A stretch of 64,000 bases of DNA from Azonexus hydrophilus. Lineage in GTDB: Bacteria > Pseudomonadota > Gammaproteobacteria > Burkholderiales > Rhodocyclaceae. The position numbers and the translations under genes are program-made. The stretch lies in assembly GCF_001956855.1 (NCBI RefSeq), contig NZ_MTHD01000007.1:1-64000 (forward strand), in the 5' to 3' direction. Under the pieces are notes generated by a model. The model ran no database searches and was not told where the DNA came from. It saw nothing but the letters and a program-made list of their open reading frames with translations. Of this stretch, positions 61,932-64,000 are shown one piece after another. Every line of letters starts with the position of its first letter. The first letter of the stretch is position 1.

Positions 61932-63146
61932 ATGCAATTTGACGTGATCATCATCGGTGCCGGTGCCGCCGGCATGATGTGTGCCGCCCAGGCCGGCGCC
62001 CGGGGGCGGCGCGTGCTGCTGGTCGATCATGCCGAAAAGCTGGGCGAGCGCATCCGCATTTCCGGTGGCGGTCGCTGCAATTTCACCAACCGGACCGTCA
62101 GCGCCGACAACTACCTGTCGCAGAACCCGCATTTCTGCCGTTCGGCACTGGCCCGTTTCACCCAGCATGACTTCATCGCGATGCTGGACAAGCGTCGCAT
62201 TGCCTATCACGAGCGCGAACACGGTCAATTGTTCTGCAACGATTCGGCCGAAGAGATCATCGCCATGCTGCGCGATGCCTGCGAGGATGCCGGCGTGCGC
62301 TGGGCGATGCCGTGTGCGGTGCAGGGCGTCGAACGCTTGGCCAATGACGCGGCGCTGCCTTGGCAGGTGCTCACCGACCAGGGCGCCTTCCGCAGCCAGT
62401 CGCTGGTCGTTGCCACCGGTGGCCTGGCGATCCCGAAAATCGGCGCTTCGCCCTTCGGTTATCAATTGGCCGAACAGTTCGCCATTCCCGTGGTGCCGCC
62501 GCGACCGGCGCTGGTGCCGCTGGCGCTGGCGCCGGAACTGCTCGAACCGCTGAAGCCGATGGCCGGCGCCACGCTCGATGCCAGCGCCAGTTTCGCCACG
62601 GCGGCCTTCCGCGAAAACGTGCTGATCACCCACCGCGGCCTGTCCGGCCCGGCCATCCTGCAGATTTCCAGTTACTGGCAGATGCAGGAATATCGCAGCG
62701 GCAAGAAGCTGCCGGTGGAGATCGACCTGCTGCCCGGCATCGACGCCGGTGACTGGCTGGAACAGCAGCGCCAGGGCCGCATTCATCTGCCCAACCTGCT
62801 GGCCGAACATCTGCCCCGGCGTTTCGCCCACGAATGGTGTGCGCTGGTCGGCGGCGACAAGGCCGTCAACCGGCCGATCGGCGAACTCGGCCGCCGCGAC
62901 CTCGAACATATCGCCAGCCAGCTCAATGCCTGGTCGCTGATGCCGGCGGGCACGCTGGGTTTCGCCAAGGCGGAAATTACCCTCGGCGGCGTGTCGACCG
63001 CAGCATTGTCGTCAAAGACCATGGGAGCCCGGGAAGTGCCCTGCCTCTACTTCATCGGTGAAGTTGTCGATGTCACCGGCTGGCTGGGTGGCTACAATTT
63101 CCAGTGGGCCTGGTCGTCGGGCTGGGTTGCCGGGCAGTTCGCGTGA
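61932..63146 (+). CDS. NAD(P)/FAD-dependent oxidoreductase, HI0933/YhiN family
   Basis: The 404-residue flavoprotein has an N-terminal FAD-binding GAGAAGMMCAAQAGARG, the family block KLGERIRISGGGRCNFTN, LVVATGGLAIPKIGASPFG, THRGLSGPAILQISSYW and the C-terminal FIGEVVDVTGWLGGYNFQWAWSSG. Members are widespread but their substrate is not known. One copy of the dispersed word lies at 62993-63002. Confidence 0.9.
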   Translation: MQFDVIIIGAGAAGMMCAAQAGARGRRVLLVDHAEKLGERIRISGGGRCNFTNRTVSADNYLSQNPHFCRSALARFTQHDFIAMLDKRRIAYHEREHGQLFCNDSAEEIIAMLRDACEDAGVRWAMPCAVQGVERLANDAALPWQVLTDQGAFRSQSLVVATGGLAIPKIGASPFGYQLAEQFAIPVVPPRPALVPLALAPELLEPLKPMAGATLDASASFATAAFRENVLITHRGLSGPAILQISSYWQMQEYRSGKKLPVEIDLLPGIDAGDWLEQQRQGRIHLPNLLAEHLPRRFAHEWCALVGGDKAVNRPIGELGRRDLEHIASQLNAWSLMPAGTLGFAKAEITLGGVSTAALSSKTMGAREVPCLYFIGEVVDVTGWLGGYNFQWAWSSGWVAGQFA

Positions 63147-63168
63147 AGGTGCCGGCTGTGCATGGGGT

Positions 63169-64000
63169 TCAACGGGGCGGCAGGCCGCTGGCCAACAGCC
63201 GGAGCAGTTCGGCGTGGGGGATCGGGCGGGAGAACAGATAGCCCTGGCCTTCCTGGCAGCCAAGTTTTTCCAGCACCTCGGCTTGGGCGGCATGTTCGAT
63301 GCCCTCGACGGTGATCGACATGTGCATCGCCCGGCTGAGTGCGACGATGGCTTCGACCACGGCGCGCTGATTTTCGCTTTCCGGCAGGCCGACGATGAAG
63401 GAACGGTCAATCTTGATGCGCTGGATCGGCAGGTCACGCAGTACGCTGAGCGAGGAATAACCGGTACCGAAGTCGTCGATGCTGACGGCGACCCCCAGAT
63501 TTTCCAGTGCATGCAGTACGGACAGGCTGCGTTCGGTTGCCTGCAGTGTGCTCTCGGTGATCTCCAGTTCCAGGGCTTGTTCCGGAAATCCGGTTTCCGC
63601 GAGTACGTCGTGCAGGATGGCAATGAAATCGCTGCCGAGGAACTGGCGGGCCGAGACATTGACCGCCAGATGGAAGTCCACGCCCGCCGGCAGTGCGGCA
63701 ACGAAGGGTCGCATCTCAACGCAGGCGTGCTGCAGTACCCAACGACCGAGTGGTTCGATCAGGCCACATTCCTCGGCGATGCCGATGAAGCTGGTCGGGA
63801 AAATGAGGCCGTGTTCCGGGTGTTGCCAGCGGACCAGGGCCTCGACGCCGACGATCCTGCGGCTGGTGAGATCGACGCGTGGCTGGTAATGCACCCGCAG
63901 GGCATCGGTGACCAGCGCTCGGCGCAATCCCTGTTCGACCTCCATGCGCTGTTGCGCCCGCTCAGCCATGTCGTTGGCGAAAAAGTGGTAGCGGTTGCGG
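63169..64000 (-). CDS. C-terminal half of a GGDEF-EAL protein, 5'-truncated by the window edge
   Basis: The frame is open to base 64000, so the N-terminus lies outside. The visible part begins RNRYHFFANDMAERAQQRM, the usual end of a GGDEF domain, followed by a complete EAL domain: VGVEALVRWQHPE, NVSARQFLGSDF, LELEITESTL, SIDDFGTGYSSLSVLR and SITVEGIEH. The EAL motif and the catalytic DDFGTGYSS are intact, so it probably hydrolyses cyclic di-GMP. The internal ATG at 63967-63969 is not the true start. Confidence 0.92.
   Translation of the reverse strand, partial: RNRYHFFANDMAERAQQRMEVEQGLRRALVTDALRVHYQPRVDLTSRRIVGVEALVRWQHPEHGLIFPTSFIGIAEECGLIEPLGRWVLQHACVEMRPFVAALPAGVDFHLAVNVSARQFLGSDFIAILHDVLAETGFPEQALELEITESTLQATERSLSVLHALENLGVAVSIDDFGTGYSSLSVLRDLPIQRIKIDRSFIVGLPESENQRAVVEAIVALSRAMHMSITVEGIEHAAQAEVLEKLGCQEGQGYLFSRPIPHAELLRLLASGLPPR

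Overview
The window is high-GC, densely coded proteobacterial chromosome. Gene content and order suggest a betaproteobacterium, most likely Rhodocyclales (Dechloromonas/Azonexus-like). The main clues are the hda-HAD-pcnB-folK-panB-panC run, an AcoR-type sigma-54 activator beside an acetaldehyde-type dehydrogenase with a DUF779 gene, a CobD/CbiB-like protein beside a thiolase, and the DUF2788-ppnP-yajQ tail behind argG. The taxonomy is inferred from gene content only. No rRNA, tRNA, insertion sequence, prophage or CRISPR array was seen.

Layout. 1-2421 is the C-terminal end of a giant type I secreted RTX/VWA adhesin. 2485-7406 holds a Crp/Fnr regulator and the sigma-54 aldehyde dehydrogenase locus. 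7454-9243 has an NYN-LOTUS protein and an unknown. 9348-15997 is a leftward housekeeping block (tyrS, hda, HAD phosphatase, pcnB, folK, panB, panC, then panD from its own promoter). 16105-24531 is a leftward CreBC two-component locus with its target creD and a membrane-anchored GH3 glycosidase. creC and creD are separated by an AT-richer two-gene segment: an HSP90-like ATPase with an N-terminal HD-like domain, and dinD. 24683-32210 runs rightward: purM, an RlpA-like protein, an RND efflux pair, a YqaA/DedA protein and a response regulator. 32200-43543 holds miaA, a penicillin-binding endopeptidase, a GGDEF-EAL protein, mutL, a lipoprotein, purN, a DUF3108 protein, rsmB and an MscS channel.

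43535-47249 is the most interesting locus. It is a compact leftward operon for a ribosomally made, MNIO-modified peptide. The precursor has a signal peptide and six KCG cores in 10-residue repeats. It is followed by a redoxin, a DUF692 MNIO maturase, a DUF2063 partner, a periplasmic thioredoxin and a CcdA-like electron transporter. The same ECF-type promoter motif lies before the precursor and before the thioredoxin gene. By analogy with HvfA/bufferin systems the product is probably a metal-binding peptide made in the envelope, here with a dedicated thiol-redox branch.

47579-64000 holds a small unknown gene, an orphan ParA, argD-argF-argG, DUF2788, ppnP, yajQ, a glutamine amidotransferase, a retropepsin-like protease, a CoA-type Nudix hydrolase, a CobD/CbiB-like protein, a beta-ketothiolase, a circularly permuted ATP-grasp/alpha-E pair behind a good sigma-54 promoter, a Na/Pi cotransporter, a YhiN-type flavoprotein and the C-terminal half of a second GGDEF-EAL protein.

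A 10-base word, GTCGACCGCA, occurs exactly 26 times at 23 places across the window. In three places it forms an extended perfect palindrome, two of them inside conserved genes (creC, mutL). This far exceeds chance at this GC content and looks like a genome-wide dispersed signal.
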